Below, piece by piece: positions 8,029 to 22,070 of a DNA stretch of 64,000 bases; position 1 is the first letter of the stretch, and every line of letters begins with the position of its first letter. Made by a program: the position numbers and the translations under genes. This stretch comes from Nematostella vectensis (lineage: Eukaryota; Cnidaria; Anthozoa; Actiniaria; Edwardsiidae): contig NC_064034.1 in NCBI RefSeq assembly GCF_932526225.1, forward strand, positions 64,501 through 128,500, read 5' to 3'. Under the pieces are notes generated by a model. That model did not search any database and was not told the origin of the DNA. It saw nothing but the letters and a program-made list of their open reading frames with translations.

Positions 8029-10026
8029 GTGTAATACGCTAAAGCGTAGTTCACGGGTTAATGAAGGTTTTGACATTTCAACCTTACATCCACATGAAAG
8101 TAATGCCTAATATCGAGTGCCCTACAGTAAGTGTTTTGCAGTCAAGTTGTTTTCTGTTAGTAGGTAAAAAATTATTCTAAATAATAGTAATCATAGCTAT
8201 GGTCACCACTTACAGATATAGCACTTGTAATGAAAAGAAAGAAAAAATTTATATATGCAGTCAAACAACAGAATTACATGATAACTTTGAATATATTGAA
8301 TAAAGGACTGCAAAAAAACATCTTTTGTACTAGTTGCTTGAATTGACCCTTGGCTATTTTTAGCTGAATTCCCCTCACCCTCTAAAAAAGAAAATAATAA
8401 TAATAATAGAACAAAACTAAAAATAAAACAAACACAACAGAGACCCCCGACTAACAATTTTGATTTTTTTTACACTCCTTTAAAGGGGGAGTGTCATGTT
8501 TAAGAGATTTGCAATAGCTCTAGAGCCCTGACACAATGAACTTCAGTGAAATTCTAATACTGACTTATGAGCTTTCGGTACATGTGGGAGACTTTAAACA
8601 AAACAAAACAAATGACCACAAACTGTCAATTAACATAGTTTTCAATATAATATTGCATATTATTTAACAAGGTATTCACAGCTTTTAAAAAGTTCAGCTG
8701 TTTGTTGACACTTAAAAGCCTACAATAATCACTGACTCCAGACATGCGCAGTACTATGCTGCTGCCCCTTTAAAGTAAAATACAGCTTTACTTAGTCAGC
8801 GTAGACAAAATTGCGGATTTTGTCAATATTCTAATATGAAGATGTCAATATTCTCCCCCTTACGTCTTTATTTCTATTTATTTTATGATTTTCACATGAT
8901 ACCAAAACAGCGTCTTTTTTCTTCGCTAATTTGATGTCATGTACACAATAAAAGAGATTCGCCCGTGCGCATGGCGAGTCCCCAAGGGACCCATGACGCC
9001 CAAATAGACCTCTATTTTTTGTCATCCACAATCTTGGCGAGCTGTGCGTGGCGTAACCGTATTACAGGCCTGGGATCCTGGTTATTGTCCTCCCCATTAA
9101 TGCGCGGGTTGGGATAACCTTGCAAGAGTGTTGTACAGCATATTCGCTCGGAAATATCGGTGCTTGGGGCCTTCGGGTTCTTTACAGCCTTCCGTAAAAG
9201 CCTTGTGCTGCCATACCGATTGGGTAATCCGTATGTATGGTTTCCGTTTTGTTCTTCAGACCGGGTTCGATCCCGGGCCAATGGGCTTTTTTTTTAATTT
9301 GTTTTTTTTTCCTTTGTGCTGGACCCCCTTAATCCTGATAGGTTTTGCGCAAAAAAAATAAAAAAAGTGAGTTTGCAAAATAAGCTTGCTAGATTTATTG
9401 ATTATATGTATTCAATTTGTTCCTAGGAAGTTAACAAAAAACACAAAGCAAAGAGTTTGAGGAAGTAAACAAGTATGTGAACTTTAATGTTCTATTTGAA
9501 GGGGTGCATTTTGTACAGGGAAGCATACATAGAATGCTTAACTGGTGGAGAGGGAGGAGGTAAAAGTTTATTGAACATAATTTCAACAATAGCAGGGGGA
9601 AGAGAGGGGCGCTCTCTTCATACAATATTGCAGTTGTTACCTATTATTAAATAAGTTTGTAACATGTCTTTGTTTATTAAGCAAGGTCTATTTCTGAGAC
9701 AAGCAAACTCAAGTAAGGCTGTTGAAATAACAGGTGAGTGTTAAAAAAAACAATTATCTGATTAGAAAACTACTGTAGATTCCTTTGCACCAAAATAAGA
9801 ACAAACTTCATTTTGTTTGTTATTTATGAGGAACGAGATTAGCTCTACAAAGCCATAAAGAAATATGTATTGCTCATCTAAATTATACAAGTAAATAATA
9901 ATATTAAAAAAGAACTACTGTAAGTAATTAGAGTGGTTTTCATTAACCCGTGAAACAAAGTGTGATAGTTAAACGATAATAGTTAGTAAAACACAAAAAA
10001 GAACAATAGAATCAGATCACCACAAA
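8029..10026. repeat. Unit 5, E/F hybrid
   Basis: The left part carries E marks (GATAACTTTGAA, ACACTCC/GGAGTGT hairpin). From about 8530 it carries F marks (CTTTCGGTAC, CCCATGACGCC, CCCGGGCC, GAGGGAGGAGG, ATTGAACAT). The switch lies near 8505-8570. It sits where the separate E and F units would be expected between D (unit 4) and G (unit 6). Candidate RNA block 9049-9286. Confidence 0.9.
9049..9286 (+). ncRNA. RNA-like block, F variant (unit 5)
   Basis: The 3' strand of the long helix reads GATCCCGGGCC (9269-9279). The A-to-G change at 9275 faces T 9071, so an A-U pair becomes a G-U pair and the 11-bp helix is kept in RNA. The same change is at 17296 (unit 9) and 29331 (unit 15). This is compatible with, but far from proof of, selection on RNA structure. 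Confidence 0.35.
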
Positions 10027-12035
10027 CTGTAATACGCTAAAGCGTAGTTCACGGGTTAATGAAGGTTTTGACATTTCAACCTTACATCCACATGAAAGTA
10101 ATGCCTAATATCGAGTGCCCTACAGTAAGTGTTTTGCAGTCAAGTTGTTTTCTTTTAGTAGGTAAAAAATTATTCTAAATAATAGTAATCATAGCTATGG
10201 TCACCACTTACACATATAGAACTTGTAATGAAAAGAAAGAAAAAAATATATATATATATGCAGTCAAACAACAGAATTGCATGATAACCTTGAATATATT
10301 GAATAAAGGACTGCAAAAAAACATCTTTTGTACTAGTTGCTTGAATTGACCCTTGGCTATTTTTAGCTGAATTCCCCTCCCCCTCTAAAAAAGAAAATAA
10401 TAATAATAATAATAATAGAACAAAACTAAAAAGAAAACAAACACAACAGAGACCCCCACCAACAATTTTGATTATTTTTACTTTCCTTTAAAAGGGGAGT
10501 GTCACGGTTAAGAGATTTGCAATAGCTCTAGAGCCCTGACACAATGAACTTAAGTGAAATTCTAATACTGACTTATGAGCTTTTGGTACATGTGGGAGAC
10601 TTTAAACAAAACAAAACAAATGACCACAAACTTTCAATTAACATAGTTTTCAATATAATATTGCATATTATTTAATAAGGTATTCACAGCTTTTAAAAAG
10701 TTCAACTGTTTGTTGACACTTAAAAGCCTACAATAATCACTGACTCCAGACATGCGCAGTACTATGCTGCTGCCCCTTTAAAGTAAAATACAGCTTTACT
10801 TAGTCAGCGTAGACAATATTGCGGATTTTGTCAATATTCTAATATGAATATGTCAATATTCTCTCCCCTTACGTCTTTATTGCTATTTATTCTATGATTT
10901 TCTTATGATACCAAAACAGCGTCTTTTTTCTTCGCTAATTTGATGTCATGTACACAATAAAAGAGATGCGCCCGTGCGCATGGCGAGTCCCAAAGGGACC
11001 CAAGACGCCCAAATAGACCTCTATTTTTTGTCATCCACAATCTCGGCGAGCTGTGCGTGGCGTAACCGTATTACAGGCCTGGGATCCTGGTTATTGTCCT
11101 CCCCATTAATGCGCGGGTTGGGATAACCTTGCAAGAGTGTTGTACAGCATATTCGCTCGGAAATATCGGTGCTTGGGGCCTTCGGGTTCTTTACAGCCTT
11201 CCGTAAAAGCCTTGTGCTGCCATACCGATTGGGTAATCCGTATGTATGGTTTCCGTTTTGTTCTTCAGACCGGGTTCGATCCCAGGCCAATGGGCTTTTT
11301 TTTTAATTCGTTTTTTTTCTTTGTGCTGGACCCCCTTAATCCTGATAGGTTTTGCGCAAAAATAATAAAAAAAGTGAGTTTGCAAAATAAGCTTGCTAGA
11401 TTTATTGATTATATGTATTCAATTTGTTCCTAGGAAGTTAACAAAAAGCACAAATCAAAGAGTTTGAGGAAGTAAACAAGTATGTGAACTTTAATGTTCT
11501 ATTTGAAGGGGTGCATTTTGTACTGGGAAGCATACATAGAATGCTTAACTGGTGGAGAGGGAAGAGGTAAAAGTTTATTGAGCATAATTTCAACAATAGC
11601 AGGGGGAAGAGAGGGGCACTCTCTTCATACAATATTGCAGTTGTTACCTATTATTAAATAAGTTTGTAACATGTCTTTGTTTATTAAGCAAGGTCTATTT
11701 CTGAGACAAGCAAACTCAAGTAAGGCTGTTGAAATAACAGGTGAGTGTAAAAAGAAAAACAATTACATGATTAGAAAACTACTGTAGATTTCTTTGCACC
11801 AAAATAAGAACAAACTTCATTTTGTTTGTTATTTATGAGGAACGAGATGAGCTCTACAAAGCCATAAAGAAATATGTATTGCTCATATAAATTATACAAG
11901 TAAATGATAATATTAAAAAAGAACTACTGTAAGTAATTAGAGTGGTTTTCATTAACCCGTGAAACAAAGTGTGATAGTTAAACGATAATAGTTAGTAAAA
12001 CACAAAAAAGAACAATAGAATCAGATCACCACAAA
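10027..12035. repeat. Unit 6, subtype G
   Basis: G marks: AACTTTCAATT, AAAAAGCACAAATC, GTACTGGG, ATTACATGATT, GATTTCTTTG and CTCATATAAAT. Same subtype as units 10, 16 and 18. Candidate RNA block 11058-11295. Confidence 0.94.
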
Positions 12036-14049
12036 CTGTAATACGCTAAAGCGTAGTTCACGGGTTAATGAAGGTTTTGACATTTCAACCTTACATCCAC
12101 ATGAAAGTAATGCCTAATATCGAGTGCCCTACAGTAAGTGTTTTGCAGTCAAGTTGTTTTCTTTTAGTAGGTAAAAAATTATTCTAAATAATAGTAATCA
12201 TAGCTATGGTCACCACTTACACATATAGAACTTGTAATGAAAAGAAAGAAAAAAAATATATATATACAGTCAAACAACAGAATTGCATGATAACCTTGAA
12301 TATATTGAATAAAGGACTGCAAAAAAACATCTTTTGTACTAGTTGCTTGAATTGACCCTTGGCTATTTTTAGCTGAATTCCCCTCCCCCTCTAAAAAAGA
12401 AAATAATAATAATAATAATAATAGAACAAAACTAAAAAGAAAACAAACACAACAGAGACCCCAACCAACAATTTTGATTTTTTTTACTTTCCTTTAAAAG
12501 GGGAGTGTCACGGTTAAGAGATTTGCAATAGCTCTAGAGCCCTGACACAATGAACTTAAGTGAAATTCTAATACTGACTTATGAGCTTTTGGTACATTTG
12601 GGAGACTTTAAACAAAACAAAACAAATGACCACAAACTGTCAATTAACATAGTTTTCAATATAATATTGCATATTATTTAATAAGGTATTCACAGCTTTT
12701 AAAAAGTTCAACTGTTTGTTGACACTTAAAAGCCTACAATAATCACTGACTCCAGACATGCGCAGTACTATGTTGCTGCCCCTTTAAAGTAAAATACAGC
12801 TTTACTTAGTCAGCGTAGACAAAATTGCGGATTTTGTCAATATTCTAATATGAAGATGTCAATATTCTCTCCCCTTACGTCTTTATTTCTATTTATTTTA
12901 TGATTTTCACATGATACCAAAACAGCGTCTTTTTTCTTCGCTAATTTGATGTCATGTACACAATAAAAGAGATGCGCCCGTGCGCATGGCGAGTCCCAAA
13001 GGGACCCAAGACGCCCAAATAGACCTCTATTTTTTGTCATCCACAATCTCGGCGAGCTGTGCGTGGCGTAACCGTATTACAGGCCTGGGATCCTGGTTAT
13101 TGTCCTCCACATTAATGCGCGGGTTGGGATAACCTTGCAAGAGTGTTGTACAGCATATTCGCTCGGAAATATCGGTGCTTGGGGCCTTCGGGTTCTTTAC
13201 AGCCTTCCGTAAAAGTCTTGTGCTGCCATACCGATTGGGTAATCCGTATGTATGGTTTCCGTTTTGTTCTTCAGACCGGGTTCGATCCCAGGCCAATGGG
13301 CTTTTTTTTTTAATTCGTTTTTTTTCCTTTGTGCTGGACCCCCTTAATCCTGATAGGTTTTGCGCAAAAATAATAAAAAAAAGTGAGTTTGCAAAATAAG
13401 CTTGCTAGATTTATTGATTATATGTATTCAATTTGTTCCTAGGAAGTTAACAAAAAACACAAAGCAAAGAGTTTGAGGAAGTAAACAAGTATGTGAACTT
13501 TAATGTTCTATTTGAAGGGGTGCATTTTGTACAGGAAAGCATACATAGAATGCTTAACTGGTGGAGAGGGAAGAGGTAAAAGTTTATTGAGCATAATTTC
13601 AACAATAGCAGGGGGAAGAGAGGGGCACTCTCTTCATACAATATTGCAGTTGTTACCTATTATTAAATAAGTTTGTAACATGTCTTTGTTTATTAAGCAA
13701 GGTCTATTTATGAGACAAGCAAACTCAAGTAAGGCTGTTGAAATAACAGGTGAGTGTTAAAAGAAAAACAATTATCTGATTAGAAAACTACTGTAGATTC
13801 CTTTGCACCAAAATAAGAACAAACTTCATTTTGTTTGTTATTTATGAGGAACGAGATGAGATATACAAAGCCATAAAGAAATATGTATTGCTCATCTAAA
13901 TTATACGAGTAAATGATAATATTAAAAAAGAACTACTGTAAGTAATTAGAGTGGTTTTCATTAACCCGTGAAACAAAGTGTGATAGTTAAACGGTAATAG
14001 TTAGAAAAAAAACACACAAAAAAGAACAATAGAATCAGATCAACACAAA
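12036..14049. repeat. Unit 7, A/D hybrid
   Basis: A marks run through CTCCACATT and ACAGGAAAGC (to about 13,545). D marks follow (TATACGAGTAAATG near 13,905, GATCAACACAAAG at the end). It joins G (unit 6) to E (unit 8), so the B, C and most of the D steps of the order are missing. Candidate RNA block 13064-13301. Confidence 0.88.
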
Positions 14050-16045
14050 GTGTAATACGCTAAAGCGTAGTTCACGGGTTAATGAAGGTTTTGACATTTC
14101 AACCTTACATCCACATGAAAGTAATGCCTAATATCGAGTGCCCTACAGTAAGTGTTTTGCAGTCAAGTTGTTTTCTGTTAGTAGGTAAAAAATTATTCTA
14201 AATAATAGTAATCATAGCTATGGTCACCACTTACAGATATAGCACTTGTAATGAAAAGAAAGAAAAAATTTATATATGCAGTCAAACAACAGAATTACAT
14301 GATAACTTTGAATATATTGAATAAAGGACTGCAAAAAAACATCTTTTGTACTAGTTGCTTGAATTGACCCTTGGCTATTTTTAGCTGAATTCCCCTCACC
14401 CTCTAAAAAAGAAAATAATAATAATAATAGAACAAAACTAAAAATAAAACAAACACAACAGAGACCCCCGACTAACAATTTTGATTTTTTTTACACTCCT
14501 TTAAAGGGGGAGTGTCATGTTTAAGAGATTTGCAATAGCTCTAGAGCCCTGACATAATGAACTTCAGTGAAATTCTAATACTGACTTATGAGCTTTTGGT
14601 ACATGTGGGAGACTTTAAACAAAACAAAAATAAAATGACTACAAACTGTCCATTAACATAGTTTTCAATAAAATATTGCATATTATTTAATAAGGTATTG
14701 ACAGCTTTTAAAAAGTTCAACTGTCTGTAGACACTTAAAAGCCTACAATAAACACTGACTCCAGACGTGCGCAGTACTATGCTGCTGCCCCTTTAAAGTA
14801 AAATACAGCTTTACTTAGTAAGCGTAGACAATATTGCGGATTTTGTCAATATTCTAATATGAATATGTCAATATTCTCCCCCCTTACGTCTTTATTTCTA
14901 TTTATTTTATGCTTTTCACATGATACAAAAACAGCGTCTTTTTTCTTCGCTAATTTGATGTCATGTTCACAATAAAAGAGATTCGCCCGTGCGCATGGCG
15001 AGTCCCCAAGGGACCCAAGACGCCCAAATAGACCTCTATTTTTTGTCATCCACAATCTCGGCGAGCTGTGCGTGGCGTAACGTATTACAGGCCTGGGATC
15101 CTGGTTATTGTCCTCCCCATTAATGCGCGGGTTGGGATAACCTTGCAAGAGTGTTGTACAGCATATGCGCTCGGAAATATCGGTGCTTGGGGCCTTCGGG
15201 TTCTTTACAGCCTTCCGTAAAAGCCTTGTGCTGCCATACCGATTGGGTAATCCGTATGTATGGTTTCCGTTTTGTTCTTCAGACCGGGTTCGATCCCAGG
15301 CCAATGGGCTTTTTTTATTCGTTTTCTTTCTTTGTGCTTGACCCCCCTAATCCTGATTGGTTTTGCGCAAAAATAATAAAAAAAAGTGAGTTTGCAAAAT
15401 AAGCTTGCTAGTTTATTGATTATATGTATTCAATTTGTTCCTAGGAAGTTAACAAAAAACACAAAGCAAAGAGTTTGAGGAAGTAAACAAGTATGTGAAC
15501 TTTAATGTTCTATTTGAAGGGGCGCATTTTGTACAGGGAAGCATACATAGAATGCTTAACTGGTGGAGAGGGGAGAGGTAACAGTTTATTGAGCATAATG
15601 TCAACAATAGCAGGGGGAATGGAGGGGCACTCTCTTCATACAATATTGCAGTTGTTACCTATTATTAAATAAGTTTGTAACATGTCTTTGTTTATTAAGC
15701 AAGGTCTATTTCTGAGACAAGCAAACTCAAGTAAGAGCTGTTGAAATAACAGGTGAGTGTTAAAAAAAACAATTATCTGATTAGAAAACTACTGTAGATT
15801 CCTTTGCACCAAAATAAGAACAAACTTCATTTTGTTTGTTATTTATGAGGAACGAGATGAGCTCTACAAGGCCAAGAAGAAATATGTATTGCTCATCTAA
15901 ATTATACAAGTAAATAATAATATTAAAAAGGAATTACTGTAAGTAATTAGAGTGGTTTTTATTAACCCGTGAAACAAAGTGTGATAGTTAAACGGTAATA
16001 GTTAGTAAAACACAAAAAAGAACAATAGAATCAGATCACAACAAA
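14050..16045. repeat. Unit 8, subtype E
   Basis: E marks: GACATAATG, CTGTCTGTAG, ATACAAAAAC, TATGCGCTCGG, and a one-base deletion giving GTAACGTATT in the A-box region. Right part has GGCCAAGAAG. Shortest full type (1996 bp). Candidate RNA block 15073-15309. Confidence 0.94.
15073..15309 (+). pseudogene. RNA-like block with A-box deletion (unit 8)
   Basis: One base is missing in the A-box (TGGCGTAACGT at 15073-15083) and TATTCGC is changed to TATGCGC. The long-range helix, UUCG hairpin and B-box remain. Unit 14 (27108-27344) has the same changes, so they were inherited by subtype E. If the A-box is needed, this subtype would be a weaker or silent copy. Confidence 0.25.
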
Positions 16046-18050
16046 GTGTAATACGCTAAAGCGTAGTTCACGGGTTAATGAAGGTTTTGACATTTCAACC
16101 TTACATCCACATGAAAGTAATGCCTAATATCGAGTGCCCTACAGTAAGTGTTTTGCAGTCAAGTTGTTTTCTTTTAGTAGGTAAAAAATTATTCTAAATA
16201 ATAGTAATCATAGCTATGGTCACCACTTACACATATAGAACTTGTAATGAAAAGAAAGAAAAAAAATATATATATGCAGTCAAACAACAGAATTGCATGA
16301 TAACCTTGAATATATTGAATAAAGGACTGCAAAAAAACATCTTTTGTACTAGTTGCTTGAATTGACCCTTGGCTATTTTTAGCTGAATTCCCCTCCCCCT
16401 CTAAAAAAGAAAATAATAATAATAATAATAGAACAAAACTAAAAAGAATACAAACACAACAGAGACCCCAACCAACAATTTTGATTTTTTTTACTTTCCT
16501 TTAAAAGGGGAGTGTCACGGTTAAGAGATTTGCAATAGCTCTAGAGCCCTGACACAATGAACTTCAGTGAAATTCTAATACTGACTTATGAGCTTTCGGT
16601 ACATGTGGGAGACTTTAAACAAAACAAAACAAATGACCACAAACTGTCAATTAACATAGTTTTCAATATAATATTGCATATTATTTAACAAGGTATTCAC
16701 AGCTTTTAAAAAGTTCAGCTGTTTGTTGACACTTAAAAGCCTACAATAATCACTGACTCCAGACATGCGCAGTACTATGTTGCTGCCCCTTTAAAGTAAA
16801 ATACAGCTTTACTTAGTCAGCGTAGACAAAATTGCGGATTTTGTCAATATTCTAATATGAAGATGTCAATATTCTCCCCCTTACGTCTTTATTTCTATTT
16901 ATTTTATGATTTTCACATGATACCAAAACAGCGTCTTTTTTCTTCGCTAATTTGATGTCATGTACACAATAAAAGAGATTCGCCCGTGCGCATGGCGAGT
17001 CCCCAAGGGACCCATGACGCCCAAATAGACCTCTATTTTTTGTCATCCACAATCTTGGCGAGCTGTGCGTGGCGTAACCGTATTACAGGCCTGGGATCCT
17101 GGTTATTGTCCTCCCCATTAATGCGCGGGTTGGGATAACCTTGCAAGAGTGTTGTACAGCATATTCGCTCGGAAATATCGGTGCTTGGGGCCTTCGGGTT
17201 CTTTACAGCCTTCCGTAAAAGCCTTGTGCTGCCATACCGATTGGGTAATCCGTATGTATGGTTTCCGTTTTGTTCTTCAGACCGGGTTCGATCCCGGGCC
17301 AATGGGCTTTTTTTTTAATTCGTTTTTTTTTTCCTTTGTGCTGGACCCCCTTAATCCTGATAGGTTTTGCGCAAAAAAAATAAAAAAAGTGAGTTTGCAA
17401 AATAAGCTTGCTAGATTTATTGATTATATGTATTCAATTTGTTCCTAGGAAGTTAACAAAAAACACAAAGCAAAGAGTTTGAGGAAGTAAACAAGTATGT
17501 GAACTTTAATGTTCTATTTGAAGGGGTGCATTTTGTACAGGGAAGCATACATAGAATGCTTAACTGGTGGAGAGGGAGGAGGTAAAAGTTTATTGAACAT
17601 AATTTCAACAATAGCAGGGGGAAGAGAGGGGCGCTCTCTTCATACAATATTGCAGTTGTTACCTATTATTAAATAAGTTTGTAACATGTCTTTGTTTATT
17701 AAGCAAGGTCTATTTCTGAGACAAGCAAACTCAAGTAAGGCTGTTGAAATAAGAGGTGATTGTTAAAATAAAAACAATTATCTGATTAGAAAACTACTGT
17801 AGATTCCTTTGCACCAAAATAAGAACAAACTTCATTTTGTTTGTTATTTATGAGGAACGAGATTAGCTCTACAAAGCCATAAAGAAATATGTATTGCTCA
17901 TCTAAATTATACAAGTAAATAATAATATTAAAAAAGAACTACTGTAAGTAATTAGAGTGGTTTTCATTAACCCGTGAAACAAAGTGTGATAGTTAAACGA
18001 TAATAGTTAGTAAAACACAAAAAAGAACAATAGAATCAGATCACCACAAA
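16046..18050. repeat. Unit 9, subtype F
   Basis: F marks: GAATACAAACAC, CTTTCGGTAC, CCCATGACGCC, CTTGGCGAG, CCCGGGCC in the long-range helix, GAGGGAGGAGG, and AAGAGGTGATTG. Candidate RNA block 17070-17307. Confidence 0.94.
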
Positions 18051-20059
18051 CTGTAATACGCTAAAGCGTAGTTCACGGGTTAATGAAGGTTTTGACATTT
18101 CAACCTTACATCCACATGAAAGTAATGCCTAATATCGAGTGCCCTACAGTAAGTGTTTTGCAGTCAAGTTGTTTTCTTTTAGTAGGTAAAAAATTATTCT
18201 AAATAATAGTAATCATAGCTATGGTCACCACTTACACATATAGAACTTGTAATGAAAAGAAAGAAAAAAATATATATATATATGCAGTCAAACAACAGAA
18301 TTGCATGATAACCTCGAATATATTGAATAAAGGACTGCAAAAAAACATCTTTTGTACTAGTTGCTTGAATTGACCCTTGGCTATTTTTAGCTGAATTCCC
18401 CTCCCCCTCTAAAAAAGAAAATAATAATAATAATAATAATAGAACAAAACTAAAAAGAAAACAAACACAACAGAGACCCCCACCAACAATTTTGATTATT
18501 TTTACTTTCCTTTAAAAGGGGAGTGTCACGGTTAAGAGATTTGCAATAGCTCTAGAGCCCTGACACAATGAACTTAAGTGAAATTCTAATACTGACTTAT
18601 GAGCTTTTGGTACATGTGGGAGACTTTAAACAAAACAAAACAAATGACCACAAACTTTCAATTAACATAGTTTTCAATATAATATTGCATATTATTTAAT
18701 AAGGTATTCACAGCTTTTAAAAAGTTCAACTGTTTGTTGACACTTAAAAGCCTACAATAATCACTGACTCCAGACATGCGCAGTACTATGCTGCTGCCCC
18801 TTTAAAGTAAAATACAGCTTTACTTAGTCAGCGTAGACAATATTGCGGATTTTGTCAATATTCTAATATGAATATGTCAATATTCTCTCCCCTTACGTCT
18901 TTATTGCTATTTATTCTATGATTTTCTTATGATACCAAAACAGCGTCTTTTTTCTTCGCTAATTTGATGTCATGTACACAATAAAAGAGATGCGCCCGTG
19001 CGCATGGCGAGTCCCAAAGGGACCCAAGACGCCCAAATAGACCTCTATTTTTTGTCATCCACAATCTCGGCGAGCTGTGCGTGGCGTAACCGTATTACAG
19101 GCCTGGGATCCTGGTTATTGTCCTCCCCATTAATGCGCGGGTTGGGATAACCTTGCAAGAGTGTTGTACAGCATATTCGCTCGGAAATATCGGTGCTTGG
19201 GGCCTTCGGGTTCTTTACAGCCTTCCGTAAAAGCCTTGTGCTGCCATACCGATTGGGTAATCCGTATGTATGGTTTCCGTTTTGTTCTTCAGACCGGGTT
19301 CGATCCCAGGCCAATGGGCTTTTTTTTTAATTCGTTTTTTTTCTTTGTGCTGGACCCCCTTAATCCTGATAGGTTTTGCGCAAAAATAATAAAAAAAGTG
19401 AGTTTGCAAAATAAGCTTGCTAGATTTATTGATTATATGTATTCAATTTGTTCCTAGGAAGTTAACAAAAAGCACAAATCAAAGAGTTTGAGGAAGTAAA
19501 CAAGTATGTGAACTTTAATGTTCTATTTGAAGGGGTGCATTTTGTACTGGGAAGCATACATAGAATGCTTAACTGGTGGAGAGGGAAGAGGTAAAAGTTT
19601 ATTGAGCATAATTTCAACAATAGCAGGGGGAAGAGAGGGGCACTCTCTTCATACAATATTGCAGTTGTTACCTATTATTAAATAAGTTTGTAACATGTCT
19701 TTGTTTATTAAGCAAGGTCTATTTCTGAGACAAGCAAACTCAAGTAAGGCTGTTGAAATAACAGGTGAGTGTAAAAAGAAAAACAATTACATGATTAGAA
19801 AACTACTGTAGATTTCTTTGCACCAAAATAAGAACAAACTTCATTTTGTTTGTTATTTATGAGGAACGAGATGAGCTCTACAAAGCCATAAAGAAATATG
19901 TATTGCTCATATAAATTATACAAGTAAATGATAATATTAAAAAAGAACTACTGTAAGTAATTAGAGTGGTTTTCATTAACCCGTGAAACAAAGTGTGATA
20001 GTTAAACGATAATAGTTAGTAAAACACAAAAAAGAACAATAGAATCAGATCACCACAAA
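18051..20059. repeat. Unit 10, subtype G
   Basis: Carries all G marks. Small private change GATAACCTCGAA near 18,307. Candidate RNA block 19082-19319. Confidence 0.94.
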
Positions 20060-22070
20060 CTGTAATACGCTAAAGCGTAGTTCACGGGTTAATGAAGGTT
20101 TTGACATTTCAACCTTACATCCACATGAAAGTAATGCCTAATATCGAGTGCCCTACAGTAAGTGTTTTGCAGTCAAGTTGTTTTCTTTTAGTAGGTAAAA
20201 AATTATTCTAAATAATAGTAATCATAGCTATGGTCACCACTTACACATATAGAACTTGTAATGAAAAGAAAGAAAAAAAATATATATATACAGTCAAACA
20301 ACAGAATTGCATGATAACCTTGAATATATTGAATAAAGGACTGCAAAAAAACATCTTTTGTACTAGTTGCTTGAATTGACCCTTGGCTATTTTTAGCTGA
20401 ATTCCCCTCCCCCTCTAAAAAAGAAAATAATAATAATAATAATAGAACAAAACTAAAAAGAAAACAAACACAACAGAGACCCCCACCAACAATTTTGATT
20501 TTTTTTACTTTCCTTTAAAAGGGGAGTGTCACGGTTAAGAGATTTGCAATAGCTCTAGAGCCCTGACACAATGAACTTAAGTGAAATTCTAATACTGACT
20601 TATGAGCTTTTGGTACATTTGGGAGACTTTAAACAAAACAAAACAAATGACCACAAACTGTCAATTAACATAGTTTTCAATATAATATTGCATATTATTT
20701 AATAAGGTATTGACAGCTTTTAAAAAGTTCAACTGTTTGTTGACACTTAAAAGCCTACAATAATCACTGACTCCAGACATGCGCAGTACTATGTTGCTGC
20801 CCCTTTAAAGTAAAATACAGCTTTACTTAGTCAGCGTAGACAAAATTGCGGATTTTGTCAATATTCTAATATGAAGATGTCAATATTCTCTCCCCTTACG
20901 TCTTTATTTCTATTTATTTTATGATTTTCACATGATACCAAAACAGCGTCTTTTTTCTTCGCTAATTTGATGTCATGTACACAATAAAAGAGATGCGCCC
21001 GTGCGCATGGCGAGTCCCAAAGGGACCCAAGACGCCCAAATAGACCTCTATTTTTTGTCATCCACAATCTCGGCGAGCTGTGCGTGGCGTAACCGTATTA
21101 CAGGCCTGGGATCCTGGTTATTGTCCTCCACATTAATGCGCGGGTTGGGATAACCTTGCAAGAGTGTTGTACAGCATATTCGCTCGGAAATATCGGTGCT
21201 TGGGGCCTTCGGGTTCTTTACAGCCTTCCGTAAAAGTCTTGTGCTGCCATACCGATTGGGTAATCCGTATGTATGGTTTCCGTTTTGTTCTTCAGACCGG
21301 GTTCGATCCCAGGCCAATGGGCTTTTTTTTTTTAATTCGTTTTTTTTCCTTTGTGCTGGACCCCCTTAATCCTGATAGGTTTTGCGCAAAAATAATAAAA
21401 AAAAGTGAGTTTGCAAAATAAGCTTGCTAGATTTATTGATTATATGTATTCAATTTGTTCCTAGGAAGTTAACAAAAAACACAAAGCAAAGAGTTTGAGG
21501 AAGTAAACAAGTATGTGAACTTTAATGTTCTATTTGAAGGGGTGCATTTTGTACAGGAAAGCATACATAGAATGCTTAACTGGTGGAGAGGGAAGAGGTA
21601 AAAGTTTATTGAGCATAATTTCAACAATAGCAGGGGGAAGAGAGGGGCACTCTCTTCATACAATATTGCAGTTGTTACCTATTATTAAATAAGTTTGTAA
21701 CATGTCTTTGTTTATTAAGCAAGGTCTATTTATGAGACAAGCAAACTCAAGTAAGGCTGTTGAAATAACAGGTGAGTGTTAAAAGAAAAACAATTATCTG
21801 ATTAGAAAACTACTGTAGATTCCTTTGCACCAAAATAAGAACAAACTTCATTTTGTTTGTTATTTATGAGGAACGAGATGAGATATACAAAGCCATAAAG
21901 AAATATGTATTGCTCATCTAAATTATACAAGTAAATGATAATATTAAAAAAGAACTACTGTAAGTAATTAGAGTGGTTTTCATTAACCCGTGAAACAAAG
22001 TGTGATAGTTAAACGGTAATAGTTAGAAAAAAAAACACAAAAAAGAACAATAGAATCAGATCACCACAAA
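20060..22070. repeat. Unit 11, subtype A
   Basis: A marks throughout, with a TATTGACAG variant near 20,708 where unit 1 has TATTCACAG. The T run after the B-box is 11 long. Candidate RNA block 21085-21322. Confidence 0.94.

Noticed and set aside
14846-15304. 152-codon minus-strand frame in units 8 and 14
   Set aside because: It is created by the one-base deletion in subtype E that joins two short non-coding frames. It also starts at TTG.
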